13,695 nt of DNA from Hyphomicrobiales bacterium (GCA_026987255.1 JALSNA010000191.1:1-13695), one strand, 5' to 3'; positions 1 to 7,154 are shown, numbered from the stretch's first letter. The notes: generated by a model from the letters alone, not told the origin. Numbers and translations are program-made.

Positions 1-80
1 GGGGGAGCGGGCCGGCGCGACGCACTTCCGTGCAAAATGCGCCCGCGGGCCGGCGCGACGCGCCTCAGCGCAAAATGATA

Positions 81-142
81 GGCCCATGCCCCCGCCCAAC
101 CGTCTTGCCTATAATCTGGGCGGTTGGGTGGGGGCGTGGGCC
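81..142. repeat. Long palindrome L1 of the array
   Basis: Arms 81-101 and 122-142 pair over 21 consecutive positions. Two of the pairs (87-136 and 94-129) are G-U if the + strand is transcribed; all others are Watson-Crick. Pairing can continue inward for about four more pairs. The loop contains TATAAT at 110-115. The right arm includes the GGGCC that starts the next S element. Confidence 0.9.
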
Positions 143-171
143 GGAGCGACGCACCTCCGTGCACAAAGAAA

Positions 172-234
172 GGCTCGAGCCCCCTCCCATCCACCTTGCG
201 TATAATCCTGGGTGGATGGGAGGGGGCGCGGGCC
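172..234. repeat. Long palindrome L2 of the array
   Basis: Arms 172-195 and 211-234 pair at 23 of 24 positions; the only mismatch is 178/228, and 175-231 is a G-U pair. The 15-nt loop contains TATAAT at 201-206. The arm sequence differs clearly from L1 and from L3/L4, yet complementarity is kept. Confidence 0.9.
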
Positions 235-263
235 GGAGCGACGCGCCTCAGCGCACAAAAACA

Positions 264-325
264 GGCCCACTCCCCCTCCCGGACGCCTCACCTATCCTCT
301 GGGTGGCCGGGAGGGGGCGTGGGCC
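264..325. repeat. Long palindrome L3 of the array
   Basis: Arms 264-282 and 307-325 pair at 18 of 19 positions, with a mismatch at 271/318. Some further pairing is possible inward of 284/305. The loop shares the CTGGG end seen in the other L loops, but has CTATCCTCT in place of TATAATCT. Confidence 0.9.
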
Positions 326-354
326 GGTGCGACGCACCTTCGTGCATAAAGAAA

Positions 355-416
355 GGCCCACTCCCCCTCCCGGATGCCTCCCCCACAATCTGGGCGGCCG
401 GGAGGGGGAGAGGGCC
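355..416. repeat. Long palindrome L4 of the array
   Basis: Arms 355-373 and 398-416 pair at 18 of 19 positions, with an A/A mismatch at 360/411. The left arm is identical to that of L3, while the right arm differs at two positions, one of which repairs the L3 mismatch. The loop ends in ACAATCTGGG, related to the loops of L1 and L2. Confidence 0.9.
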
Positions 417-496
417 GGTGCGCCGCACTTCCGTGCAAAAAAGCGGGCGCGGGCCGGCGCGACGCACCTCCGTGCACAAAGCCCCCCGCGCTTTCA

Positions 497-1402
497 TCAG
501 GCCGGGAAGGTGCGGGGGCGTTTCTGGGCCAGCATGACACCGGCCAGGGTGAGAGCGGCAAAGAGCATCTGCACGGAATTGAGCCGCTCGCCCAGCCACA
601 GCCAGCTGATGAGAACGGCCAGCACCGGGATCAGGTTGAGCATGACCGAGGCGCGCGCCGCCGTCAGGCGCGAGATCCCGGCGTTGTAGAGCCCATAGGC
701 CAGCACCGTCACGCCGATGCCCAGATAGAGCAGCAATCCGCCATTGCGCGGCGTGCTCAGAACCGCCCGGTCCGGGCCGAACAGATCGAAGGCCCCGGGC
801 AGGAAGAAGACCGCGCCCGTCATCATCTGGATGCCGGTGAGCAGCCAGATGTCATAGCGCCTGCTCATGCGCTTGACGATCAGCATGTATCCGGTGGCCG
901 CCACCATGGCCAGGAACTCCATGAAGTTGCCCAGCCACGGGTGCGGCGCGGACAGATCGGGGCCTCCAGCCAGTGTCAGGCCGATGACCCCGGCGATGGA
1001 GAGCAAGAGCCCGGCGCTCATGTTGCGGCTCATCGGCTCATGATAGAAGATCACCCCGCCCAGCGCCGCCAGCAGCGGAAAGACCGCCACCACCATGCCC
1101 GCCTGCGAGGCCGAGGTCAGGGTCAGGGCGTGCATCTCCAGGGAGAAATACAGGCATGGCTCGAACCCGGCCAGCGCCAGCAGCCACCAGATATCGCCCT
1201 TGCGCCGCTCGGCGCGCTTCCAGCCACGCGCCACGAAGGGCAAAAGGATGATCGAGGCGATGATCATGCGCGCCCAGATCATGGCCATCGGGTGCATGAC
1301 GCCGAGCAGCGCCTTCATCACCGGAAAGGCGCTGGCCCACAGCAGGACAGAGCCGAAAACGGCCAGCAGAACCGCCGCCTCGCCCACCGGCCGCACCGTC
1401 AT
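497..1402 (-). CDS. EamA-family (DMT superfamily) membrane transporter
   Basis: Encodes a 301-residue, almost wholly hydrophobic protein with about ten predicted membrane segments in two halves, the usual length and layout of EamA/DMT exporters. Seen near the start is the family pattern LLWASAFPVMKALL. Later comes the second-half sequence ARASVMLNLIPVLAVLISWL, followed by LGERL; this 'pro-val-leu ... GE' pattern is typical of the second EamA repeat. The substrate cannot be read from sequence; relatives export amino acids and other metabolites or are uncharacterised. I chose the ATG at 1402 because AGGGAG lies five nt upstream. An in-frame ATG at 1420 (GGGAG about 11 nt upstream) and a TTG at 1444 are alternatives. 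The gene lies directly below the terminator that ends dnaJ, so it should be transcribed separately. Its 3' end abuts the hairpin array, which would form its 3' UTR if transcription continues. Confidence 0.88.
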   Translation of the reverse strand: MTVRPVGEAAVLLAVFGSVLLWASAFPVMKALLGVMHPMAMIWARMIIASIILLPFVARGWKRAERRKGDIWWLLALAGFEPCLYFSLEMHALTLTSASQAGMVVAVFPLLAALGGVIFYHEPMSRNMSAGLLLSIAGVIGLTLAGGPDLSAPHPWLGNFMEFLAMVAATGYMLIVKRMSRRYDIWLLTGIQMMTGAVFFLPGAFDLFGPDRAVLSTPRNGGLLLYLGIGVTVLAYGLYNAGISRLTAARASVMLNLIPVLAVLISWLWLGERLNSVQMLFAALTLAGVMLAQKRPRTFPA

Positions 1403-1442
1403 CTGCGCTCCCTGACTCATGCCGCCGAAATCTCCCGTAAAC

Positions 1443-1480
1443 AAAAAAGCCCCGGCACGGTGGGCGTGCCAGGGATTTTT
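1443..1480 (-). terminator. Rho-independent terminator of dnaJ (potentially bidirectional)
   Basis: GGCACG and CGTGCC form a 6-bp stem, extended by CCC/GGG with one bulged base. It is flanked by A6 at 1443-1448 and T5 at 1476-1480. Read on the minus strand it gives a GC-rich hairpin followed by TTTTTT about 110 nt after the dnaJ stop. It could also work on the + strand, but no + strand gene ends here. Confidence 0.85.
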
Positions 1481-1590
1481 GTCAACGGGACTTTTGTGCC
1501 ATCCGCCTGCTTCGAGTCCTGCGCCTCTCTTTCAGCAACAGGAAAGCGGGTCCATTTGTTCGCGGCAGGATGGAGCAGCTGGAAGCCCTT

Positions 1591-2736
1591 TCATTCCCCC
1601 AGCGATTCCCAGAACTTTTTCGCCTTGGCGAAGAAGCCTTCGGACTTGGGCGAGTTGTCGCGCGCTTCTGCTTCGAACTCGCGCAAAAGCTCCTTCTGGC
1701 GCTCCGTCAGGTTGACCGGCGTCTCCACGTCCACCTGGATGTAGAGATCGCCCCGGCGCGAGGAATTGAGCACCGGCATGCCCAGCCCCTTGAGGCGGAA
1801 CTGGCGGCCGCTCTGGGTGCCCGCCGGAATGGCCACCTTGGCTTTCTTGCCCTCGATGGTGGGAGCCTCGAAATCTCCCCCCAGCGCGGCGGTGACCATG
1901 GAGATGGGAATGCGGCAGAACAGATCGGCCCCGTCCCTTTGGAAGAACTCGTGCGGGCGGATGGACAGGAAGATATACAGATCGCCCGCCGGGCCGCCAC
2001 GCAGCCCCGCCTCGCCCTCTCCGGCCAGGCGGATGCGCGTGCCATCCTCCACCCCGGCCGGAATCTTCACCTGCAAGGTGCGTTCCTTGGCCACCCGGCC
2101 GGCGCCGGAGCAGGCATCGCATGGGTCGGAGATGATCTGGCCCTGGCCGTGGCATGACGGGCAGGTGCGCTCGACGGTGAAAAAGCCCGACTGGGCGCGC
2201 ACGCTGCCATGGCCGCGGCAGGTGGGGCAGGTGCGCGGCGACGATCCGGCCTTGGCGCCGGAGCCTGAGCAGGCCTCGCAGGTCACCGCCGTATGCAGCT
2301 TGATGGTCGCGGTCTTGCCGAAAAAGGCCTCCGGCAGGGTGATTTCCAGATTGTAGCGCAGATCGGAGCCGCGCTGGGCCCGCGCCCCGCCGCGGGGCCG
2401 CCCGCCGCCCATGAAGTCCCCGAACATCTCCTCGAAGATGTCGGACATGGAAGCGCCGAAATCGGGCCCGAATCCGCCACCGCCGAAGGGCCCGCCGCCG
2501 CCGCCGCCGTTTTCGAAGGCGGCATGGCCGTAGCGGTCATAGGCGGCGCGCTTTTGCGGATCCTTGAGCACCTCGTAGGCCTCCGCCACCTCCTTGAAGC
2601 GCTGCTCGGCATCCGGATCGTCGCGGTTGGCGTCCGGGTGATATTTCTTGGCCATGCGCCGGAAGGCCACCTTCAGCTCCTTTTCGGAGCAGCTGCGCGA
2701 AACGCCGAGGATTTCATAGTAGTCTCGTTTGGCCAT
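1591..2736 (-). CDS. dnaJ: Chaperone protein DnaJ (Hsp40, type I)
   Basis: Co-chaperone that delivers unfolded proteins to DnaK and stimulates its ATPase in the cytoplasm. The 381-residue product has the full type I architecture. The J domain is at residues 1-70 with the HPD triad at 33-35. A Gly/Phe-rich linker follows at about 77-98. Four CxxCxGxG zinc motifs are seen ([32 protein letters not shown]), then the C-terminal substrate-binding region. The length is normal for the family. The start at 2736 gives [10 protein letters not shown], the standard DnaJ N-terminus, with AAGGCGGGG just upstream; in-frame ATGs at 2754 and 2757 lack a good ribosome binding site. The gene follows dnaK in the same direction after 140 nt, the usual dnaK-dnaJ order, with a hairpin between them and a terminator after it. 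A run of six CCG triplets at 2492-2509 encodes part of the glycine run. Confidence 0.98.
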   Translation of the reverse strand: MAKRDYYEILGVSRSCSEKELKVAFRRMAKKYHPDANRDDPDAEQRFKEVAEAYEVLKDPQKRAAYDRYGHAAFENGGGGGGPFGGGGFGPDFGASMSDIFEEMFGDFMGGGRPRGGARAQRGSDLRYNLEITLPEAFFGKTATIKLHTAVTCEACSGSGAKAGSSPRTCPTCRGHGSVRAQSGFFTVERTCPSCHGQGQIISDPCDACSGAGRVAKERTLQVKIPAGVEDGTRIRLAGEGEAGLRGGPAGDLYIFLSIRPHEFFQRDGADLFCRIPISMVTAALGGDFEAPTIEGKKAKVAIPAGTQSGRQFRLKGLGMPVLNSSRRGDLYIQVDVETPVNLTERQKELLREFEAEARDNSPKSEGFFAKAKKFWESLGE

Positions 2737-2825
2737 CTGGGCCCCGCCTTGCATCATCTGGGTAAACCGTCCGGAAAACTGTCTGGTTATGGTGGAATTC
2801 GCCCCTCAAGGCAAGATGCGCGAAA

Positions 2826-2857
2826 GCCCCCGCCCCCTGTTGCAAGGGAGCGGGGGC
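2826..2857. terminator. Strong GC hairpin between dnaK and dnaJ, possible partial terminator
   Basis: GCCCCCGC (2826-2833) and GCGGGGGC (2850-2857) form a perfect 8-bp stem. One mismatch and four further pairs follow, with a 6-nt loop. On the minus strand only TTT follows, so as a dnaK terminator it looks leaky. A likely role (inference) is to protect the dnaK 3' end or lower dnaJ expression relative to dnaK. On the + strand TTTT follows at 2861, but no + strand gene ends here. Confidence 0.6.
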
Positions 2858-2876
2858 CGGTTTTCGTCAGCGCCTC

Positions 2877-4796
2877 TTACGACTTCTTGTCGTCATCGAC
2901 TTCCTCGAAGTCGGCATCGACGACATCGTCGCCGCCGGCCTCGGCCGAAGCGCTCTGCTCGCCGCCACCTGCGGAGGCCGCGGCTTCGGCCTGCTCGGCC
3001 TTGTAGGCCGCCTCGCCGATCTTCATGGCCGCCTGGGCCAGCTCGGTGGTCTTGGCCTTGATGGCTTCCGCATCATCGCCCTCGGAGGCCTTCTTGAGCT
3101 CTTCGATGGCCGCCTCGACGGCCTTCTTGTCCTCCTCGGAGACCTTGTCGCCCATGTCGGCGAGGGTCTTTTCGGTCGAGTGGATCAGGCCCTCGGCCTG
3201 GTTCTTCGCCTCGATCAGCTCCTTGCGCTTGCGGTCTTCCTCCGCGTGCGCCTCGGCCTCCTTGACCATCCTCTCGACCTCCTCGTCGGACAGCCCGCCG
3301 GAGGCCTGGATCTTGATCTGCTGCTCCTTGCCGGTGGCCTTGTCCTTGGCCGAGACATGGACGATGCCATTGGCGTCGATGTCGAAGGTCACCTCGATCT
3401 GCGGCACGCCGCGCGGCGCCGGCGGGATGCCCACCAGGTCGAACTGGCCGAGCAGCTTGTTGTGGGCGGCAATCTCGCGCTCGCCCTGGAAGACCCGGAT
3501 GGTCACCGCGTTCTGGTTGTCTTCCGCCGTGGAGAAGATCTGGCTCTTCTTGGTCGGGATGGTGGTGTTGCGGTCGATCAGCCGGGTGAACACGCCGCCC
3601 AGCGTCTCGATGCCCAGGCTCAGCGGCGTCACGTCGAGCAACAGCACGTCCTTGACATCGCCGGTCAGCACGCCGCCCTGGATGGCCGCGCCCATGGCCA
3701 CCACCTCGTCCGGGTTCACGCCCTTGTGCGGCTCCTTGCCGAAGAACTCCTTGACCGTCTCGATGACCTTGGGCATGCGCGTCTGGCCACCAACCAGGAT
3801 CACCTCGTCGATGTCCTTGGCAGACAGGCCGGCGTCCTTCAGGGCCTTCTTGCACGGCTCGATGGAGCGCTCGATGAGATCGTCCACCAGGCTTTCCAGC
3901 TTGGCGCGGGTCAGCTTGACCTGCAGATGCTTCGGCCCGGAGGCATCGGCGGTGATGAACGGCAGGTTGACCTCCGTCTGGGTGGAGGAGGACAGCTCGA
4001 TCTTGGCCTTCTCGGCCGCCTCCTTGAGCCTTTGCAGGGCCAGCTTGTCTTCGCGCAGGTCGATGCCCTGCTCCTGCTTGAAGGTATCGGCCAGGTAATC
4101 GACAATGCGCATGTCGAAGTCCTCGCCGCCCAGGAAGGTGTCGCCATTGGTGGATTTCACCTCGAAGACGCCATCGCCGATCTCCAGGATGGAGATGTCG
4201 AAGGTGCCGCCGCCCAGGTCATAGACCGCGATGGTGCCCGCATCCTTCTTGTCCAGGCCATAGGCAAGCGCTGCCGCCGTCGGCTCGTTGATGATGCGCG
4301 GCACGTCCAGCCCCGCGATCTTGCCGGCGTCCTTGGTGGCCTGGCGCTGGGAGTCGTTGAAGTAGGCCGGAACGGTGATGATCGCCTGCTTGATGTCCTC
4401 GCTCAGGGCGCGCTCGGCGGTTTCCTTCATCTTGGTGAGGATGAAGGCGGAGATCTGCGCCGGCGAATATTTCTTGCCGCGCGCCTCCACCCAGGCATCG
4501 CCATTGTCCGCCTTGACCACCTTGTAGGGCACCAGCTCGATGTGCTTTTTCACGATCGGGTCATCGAAGCGCCGTCCGATCAGGCGCTTGATGGCGAAGA
4601 TGGTGTTCTCCGGGTTGGTGACCGCCTGGCGCTTGGCGGGGATGCCCACCAGCACCTCGCCCTCGTCGGTGAAGGCGACGATGGAGGGCGTGGTGCGCGC
4701 GCCCTCGGCGTTTTCCAGAACCTTGGCGTTCTTGCCATCCATGACCGCCACGCACGAGTTCGTGGTGCCAAGGTCAATGCCGATAATCTTGCCCAT
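2877..4796 (-). CDS. dnaK: Molecular chaperone DnaK (Hsp70)
   Basis: ATP-dependent chaperone for nascent and stress-damaged proteins, working with DnaJ and GrpE in the cytoplasm; grpE is not in this window. The 639-residue length is typical. The N-terminal ATPase domain shows IDLGTTNS at 7-14, the [11 protein letters not shown] segment around 170-180 and DLGGGTFD at 193-200. It is followed by the linker [13 protein letters not shown], the beta substrate-binding domain, a charged helical lid and an acidic tail rich in D/E ending DDDKKS. The start is fixed by the conserved [10 protein letters not shown] and by AAGGAGG nine nt upstream. The gene heads dnaK-dnaJ. A leader of about 150 nt runs back to an RpoH-type promoter at 4954-4985 and contains hairpins at 4902-4930 and over the ribosome binding site. 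A long open frame on the opposite strand is a compositional shadow. Confidence 0.99.
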   Translation of the reverse strand: MGKIIGIDLGTTNSCVAVMDGKNAKVLENAEGARTTPSIVAFTDEGEVLVGIPAKRQAVTNPENTIFAIKRLIGRRFDDPIVKKHIELVPYKVVKADNGDAWVEARGKKYSPAQISAFILTKMKETAERALSEDIKQAIITVPAYFNDSQRQATKDAGKIAGLDVPRIINEPTAAALAYGLDKKDAGTIAVYDLGGGTFDISILEIGDGVFEVKSTNGDTFLGGEDFDMRIVDYLADTFKQEQGIDLREDKLALQRLKEAAEKAKIELSSSTQTEVNLPFITADASGPKHLQVKLTRAKLESLVDDLIERSIEPCKKALKDAGLSAKDIDEVILVGGQTRMPKVIETVKEFFGKEPHKGVNPDEVVAMGAAIQGGVLTGDVKDVLLLDVTPLSLGIETLGGVFTRLIDRNTTIPTKKSQIFSTAEDNQNAVTIRVFQGEREIAAHNKLLGQFDLVGIPPAPRGVPQIEVTFDIDANGIVHVSAKDKATGKEQQIKIQASGGLSDEEVERMVKEAEAHAEEDRKRKELIEAKNQAEGLIHSTEKTLADMGDKVSEEDKKAVEAAIEELKKASEGDDAEAIKAKTTELAQAAMKIGEAAYKAEQAEAAASAGGGEQSASAEAGGDDVVDADFEEVDDDKKS

Positions 4797-4805
4797 TTAC
4801 AGTAT

Positions 4806-4821
4806 CCTCCTTGCGGACAGG
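4806..4821 (-). promoter_or_regulatory. dnaK Shine-Dalgarno, possibly inside a small hairpin
   Basis: On the minus strand the Shine-Dalgarno AAGGAGG (4812-4806) sits nine nt before the ATG. Just upstream, TCC (4817-4815) can pair with GGA (4810-4808) around a GCAA tetraloop. CC (4821-4820) can pair with the following GG, leaving two bulged bases. This weak stem would cover the ribosome binding site and could melt at higher temperature. The pairing is visible; the thermosensor role is inference. Confidence 0.4.
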
Positions 4822-4901
4822 CCGGTTGATTGAAATCCCCTCTGCGGCGGTTTCGTCCGGTTCGGCCCGTCTCCCGTGGTTGAAGTGGTTATCCTGAATT
4901 C

Positions 4902-4930
4902 ATCCGGCCCCGGATCAATCCGTGCCGGAT
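4902..4930. other. Hairpin in the dnaK leader
   Basis: ATCCGGC (4902-4908) pairs with GCCGGAT (4924-4930). Inside, CGGAT (4911-4915) pairs with ATCCG (4918-4922). The result is a 12-pair stem with a small internal loop. It lies in the dnaK 5' leader, about 25 nt below the predicted -10 element. It could be an RNA structure or a protein-binding dyad. Confidence 0.5.
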
Positions 4931-4953
4931 TGCCCAAGGCCCCTGTTCGGGTG

Positions 4954-4985
4954 CTTATATAGGTATGGCAAAAAAGCCCATCAAG
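4954..4985 (-). promoter_or_regulatory. RpoH (sigma-32)-type heat-shock promoter of dnaK
   Basis: On the minus strand the -35 CTTG is at 4985-4982. After 18 nt comes CCTATATAAG at 4963-4954. This fits in full the alphaproteobacterial heat-shock consensus as I recall it, CTTG-N17/18-CYTATNTNNG, described for groE and dnaK operons. The predicted transcript start near 4947 leaves a leader of about 150 nt. The -35 is only 18 bp from the alkB start codon, so the two genes share this promoter region. Confidence 0.8.
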
Positions 4986-5002
4986 CGCGCGCGGGAAAAT
5001 AA

Positions 5003-5635
5003 ATGACGGAAATTTCATCCCCTGACTGGCCACAAGGCTTGCGGCTTTTTCCCGCCGCCCTGGATGCGGTGGCGCAGGCGGAGCTGCTGGACGCGGTGGT
5101 GGAGCTGATAGGCGAAGCGCCCTTCTTCACCCCGCGCATGCCGCGCTGGGGGCGGCCCTTTTCGGTGCGCATGAGCAATTTCGGCCCCCTGGGCTGGGTT
5201 TCGGACATCTCCGGCTACCGCTACCAGCGCCATCATCCGGAGACGGACAGGCCCTGGCCGCCCATGCCGCAAGCCCTGCTGGAACTGTGGGACACTTTCG
5301 CCCGCTGGCCGGCGCCGCCGCAGGCCGCCCTGGTCAACCATTACCGCCCCGGGGCGCGCATGAGCCTGCATGTGGACCGCGACGAAAGGGACCTGCGCGC
5401 CCCCATCCTGTCCATTTCACTGGGCGATGACGCCTTGTTCCGCATCGGCGGGCCGCAAAGGCGCGATCCCACCTGCTCGTTGCGCCTGCGCGCGGGCGAC
5501 ATATTGCTCATGGCCGGGGCCGCGCGGCGCTGTCATCACGGCATCGACCGCATCTATCCGGGCACAGCCAGATTGCCGCGCGCCATCGGCGAGGGGCGCA
5601 TCAACATCACCCTGCGGCGGGTGGACAAGGGCTGA
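5003..5635 (+). CDS. alkB: DNA oxidative demethylase AlkB
   Basis: Fe(II)/2-oxoglutarate dioxygenase that removes methyl groups (1-methyladenine, 3-methylcytosine) from alkylated single-stranded DNA and RNA. The 210-residue protein matches the normal family length. Seen are the iron ligands H123 and D125 in SLHVDRDE, preceded by NHYRPGARM, and the distal H179 in CHHGID. The 2-oxoglutarate and substrate signature RINITLR is at 199-205. The sequence RDLRAPILSISLGDDALFRIGG closely follows E. coli AlkB. No ada or other Ada-regulon gene is adjacent. It is divergent from dnaK and starts 18 bp from its -35 element. I see only a poor ribosome binding site (GGGAAAATAA), so translation may be weak or start from a short leader. 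A possible -10 is the AT-rich TTATATAG at 4955-4962. The gene converges on manC with 23 nt between stop codons. Confidence 0.95.
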   Translation: MTEISSPDWPQGLRLFPAALDAVAQAELLDAVVELIGEAPFFTPRMPRWGRPFSVRMSNFGPLGWVSDISGYRYQRHHPETDRPWPPMPQALLELWDTFARWPAPPQAALVNHYRPGARMSLHVDRDERDLRAPILSISLGDDALFRIGGPQRRDPTCSLRLRAGDILLMAGAARRCHHGIDRIYPGTARLPRAIGEGRINITLRRVDKG

Positions 5636-5658
5636 TGATGTCTTCCGCCGGCCTTGCT

Positions 5659-7086
5659 TCAGGAGGGCGCCTCTTCCTCCTTGCGGCCATAGGCATCCTC
5701 GTAACGCACGATGTCATCCTCGCCCAGATAGGCCCCGGATTGCACCTCGATGAGCACGGCGGGAAGCTTGCCGGGGTTCTCCAGCCGGTGGCGATTGCCA
5801 ATGGGAATATAGGTGGATTCATTTTCCGCCAGCAGGAAGGTTTCCTCCCCGTTGGTGACCCGCACCGTGCCGCGCACCACCACCCAGTGCTCGGCGCGGT
5901 GATGGTGGCTTTGCAAGGATAGCTTGGCCCCCGGCTTGACCATCAGCGTCTTGACCTGAAAACGCTCCCCGGCCGCCAGCTTTTCATACCACCCCCAGGG
6001 GCGGTAGACCCGCGCATGCATGATGGCCTCCGAGCGCCCCTGCGCCTTGAGCTCTTCCACCAGCTTGCCGACATCCTGGGCATGATCCCTGGAGGCCACC
6101 AGGACGGCATCCTTGGTTGCCACGGCGAGAATGCCCTCAAGGCCGATGACCGAAAGGCAGGCCCCGTCCACGCTGTGCACATAGCTGTCGCGGGTATCGC
6201 GCAGCATGACATCACCGCGCGCCACATTGCCGCAACCGTCCTTGTCCATCATCCGCCAGATGGCCGGCCATGCGCCAAGGTCGTCCCAGCCGGAATCCAA
6301 GGGCACGCAGCGGATGTTGCCGGCCTTTTCCATGATGGCGTAATCCAGCGAGATGGCCGGGCACTGCTCATAGGCGGCCTTGTCCAGGCGCAGGAAGTCC
6401 AGATCCTCGCGGGCCTTCTCCAGCGCCGCGCGGCAGGCGCAGAGTATCCGGGGCGCATGAGTCCGGAAGGCGGCGATCATGGCATCGGCGCGGAACAGGA
6501 ACATGCCGGCGTTCCAGTAGTGATTGCCCGCCTCCAGATAGGCTTGCGCCGTCTGCCGTGAGGGTTTTTCGGTGAAGGCGGAAACCCTCAGCGGCACATC
6601 GCCATCTTCGGTGGCGATGTAGCCATAGCCGGTTTCCGGCCCCGTGGGGCGGATGCCGAAGGTCACGATGTGTCCCGCCTGCGCCGCTTGCATGCCGCGC
6701 CGCACAGAGCGGGCGAAACCGGCGGCGTCACTCACCACGTGGTCCGATGGCAAAAGCAGCAGCAGCCTGCGCTCATCAAGGCGCGCCGCGTGCAGCGCCG
6801 CGATCAGGGCGGCAGGCGCGGTGTTGCGCCCCACCGGCTCCAGGATGATGGTGTCCACGGGCCGGGCGATGGCGGCGGCCTGCTCGGCGGCCAGGAATCG
6901 ATGGTCATTGTTGCACAGGATGGAGGGAGTGGCGAAAGCGGCATCGTCCAGCCGCAGAAGGGTTTGCTGAAAAAGCGAATTGCCGCCGGTGAGCGGCAGA
7001 AACTGCTTGGGGTAGGCCTTGCGCGACCATGGCCACAGACGGGTGCCGGAGCCGCCGGACAATATGACAGGATGAACCTTGGGCAT
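5659..7086 (-). CDS. manC: Mannose-1-phosphate guanylyltransferase / mannose-6-phosphate isomerase
   Basis: Bifunctional type II enzyme (also called AlgA, XanB or CpsB). It makes GDP-mannose from mannose-1-phosphate and GTP and, in many relatives, also isomerises fructose-6-phosphate to mannose-6-phosphate. The product feeds lipopolysaccharide, capsule and exopolysaccharide synthesis. The 475 residues contain the nucleotidyltransferase signature GGSGTRLWPWSRKAYPK at 11-27, EPVGRNTAPA at 83-92, LPSDH at 112-116 and FTEKP at 171-175. A C-terminal cupin isomerase domain follows from about 360, with the metal-ligand cluster QSHHHRAEH at 392-400 and the conserved RLENPGKLP and IEVQSGAYLGEDDIVR. 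The start at 7086 gives the usual N-terminus and has GGGAG six nt upstream. Upstream lies a near-consensus sigma-54 promoter. No other polysaccharide gene is in the window, so it appears to be a stand-alone unit. Confidence 0.96.
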   Translation of the reverse strand: MPKVHPVILSGGSGTRLWPWSRKAYPKQFLPLTGGNSLFQQTLLRLDDAAFATPSILCNNDHRFLAAEQAAAIARPVDTIILEPVGRNTAPAALIAALHAARLDERRLLLLLPSDHVVSDAAGFARSVRRGMQAAQAGHIVTFGIRPTGPETGYGYIATEDGDVPLRVSAFTEKPSRQTAQAYLEAGNHYWNAGMFLFRADAMIAAFRTHAPRILCACRAALEKAREDLDFLRLDKAAYEQCPAISLDYAIMEKAGNIRCVPLDSGWDDLGAWPAIWRMMDKDGCGNVARGDVMLRDTRDSYVHSVDGACLSVIGLEGILAVATKDAVLVASRDHAQDVGKLVEELKAQGRSEAIMHARVYRPWGWYEKLAAGERFQVKTLMVKPGAKLSLQSHHHRAEHWVVVRGTVRVTNGEETFLLAENESTYIPIGNRHRLENPGKLPAVLIEVQSGAYLGEDDIVRYEDAYGRKEEEAPS

Positions 7087-7111
7087 GAAACGCTCCCGGA
7101 TTGACGCAACA

Positions 7112-7133
7112 AAAGCATGCCGCATGCGGCTTT
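7112..7133. repeat. Nested palindrome in the manC leader
   Basis: GCCGCATGCGGC (7119-7130) is a perfect 12-bp palindrome. Around it AAAGC (7112-7116) and GCTTT (7129-7133) give an alternative stem. It lies between the predicted sigma-54 start and the manC Shine-Dalgarno, so it could be an operator or a leader hairpin. Confidence 0.5.
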
Positions 7134-7154
7134 GCAACACTGCCAGGGAGCACA

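Larger units (their letters stand above)
1..482. repeat. Tandem array of alternating short and long hairpins (non-coding)
   Basis: Seven copies of a short element S begin with GGGCCGG at 9, 47, 138, 230, 321, 412 and 451, giving spacings of 38, 91, 92, 91, 91 and 39 nt. Each S runs GGGCCGG, any base, GCG(A/C)CGC and then a 4-bp stem with a 4-nt loop, followed by an A-rich tail. The S stems are at 22-33, 60-71, 151-162, 243-254, 334-345, 425-436 and 464-475. In five copies the stem is GCAC/GTGC. At 60 and 243 it is GCGC/GCGC, an A-T to G-C compensatory change. The 91-92 nt units also carry a long palindrome L of about 53 nt, listed separately; the 38-39 nt units lack it. Unit lengths are not multiples of three, so no protein frame is conserved. 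Bases 1-13 resemble the right arm of an L palindrome (12 of 13 match 404-416), so the array continues to the left. The array ends 22 nt from the EamA stop codon. Function is unknown; a BIME-like repeat cluster or a structured 3' UTR or small RNA are the main possibilities. Confidence 0.9.

Noticed and set aside
1..482. CRISPR array
   Set aside because: Units are not short identical repeats with unique spacers. The whole unit, including the would-be spacer, is related between copies and is palindromic, and no cas gene is present.
30..689. Long open frames across the hairpin array on both strands
   Set aside because: They exist because the DNA is GC-rich and lacks stops. Unit lengths of 38, 91 and 92 nt rotate the frame, so no repeated peptide is conserved, and no start has a ribosome binding site.
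374..1744. 456-residue + strand frame opposite eamA
   Set aside because: Low-complexity His/Gln/Arg-rich translation antisense to a clear membrane protein gene and passing through a terminator; a shadow.
3180..4829. 549-residue + strand frame opposite dnaK
   Set aside because: Long antisense frames opposite dnaK are a known composition artefact. The translation is Leu/Asp/His-rich with no recognisable domain.
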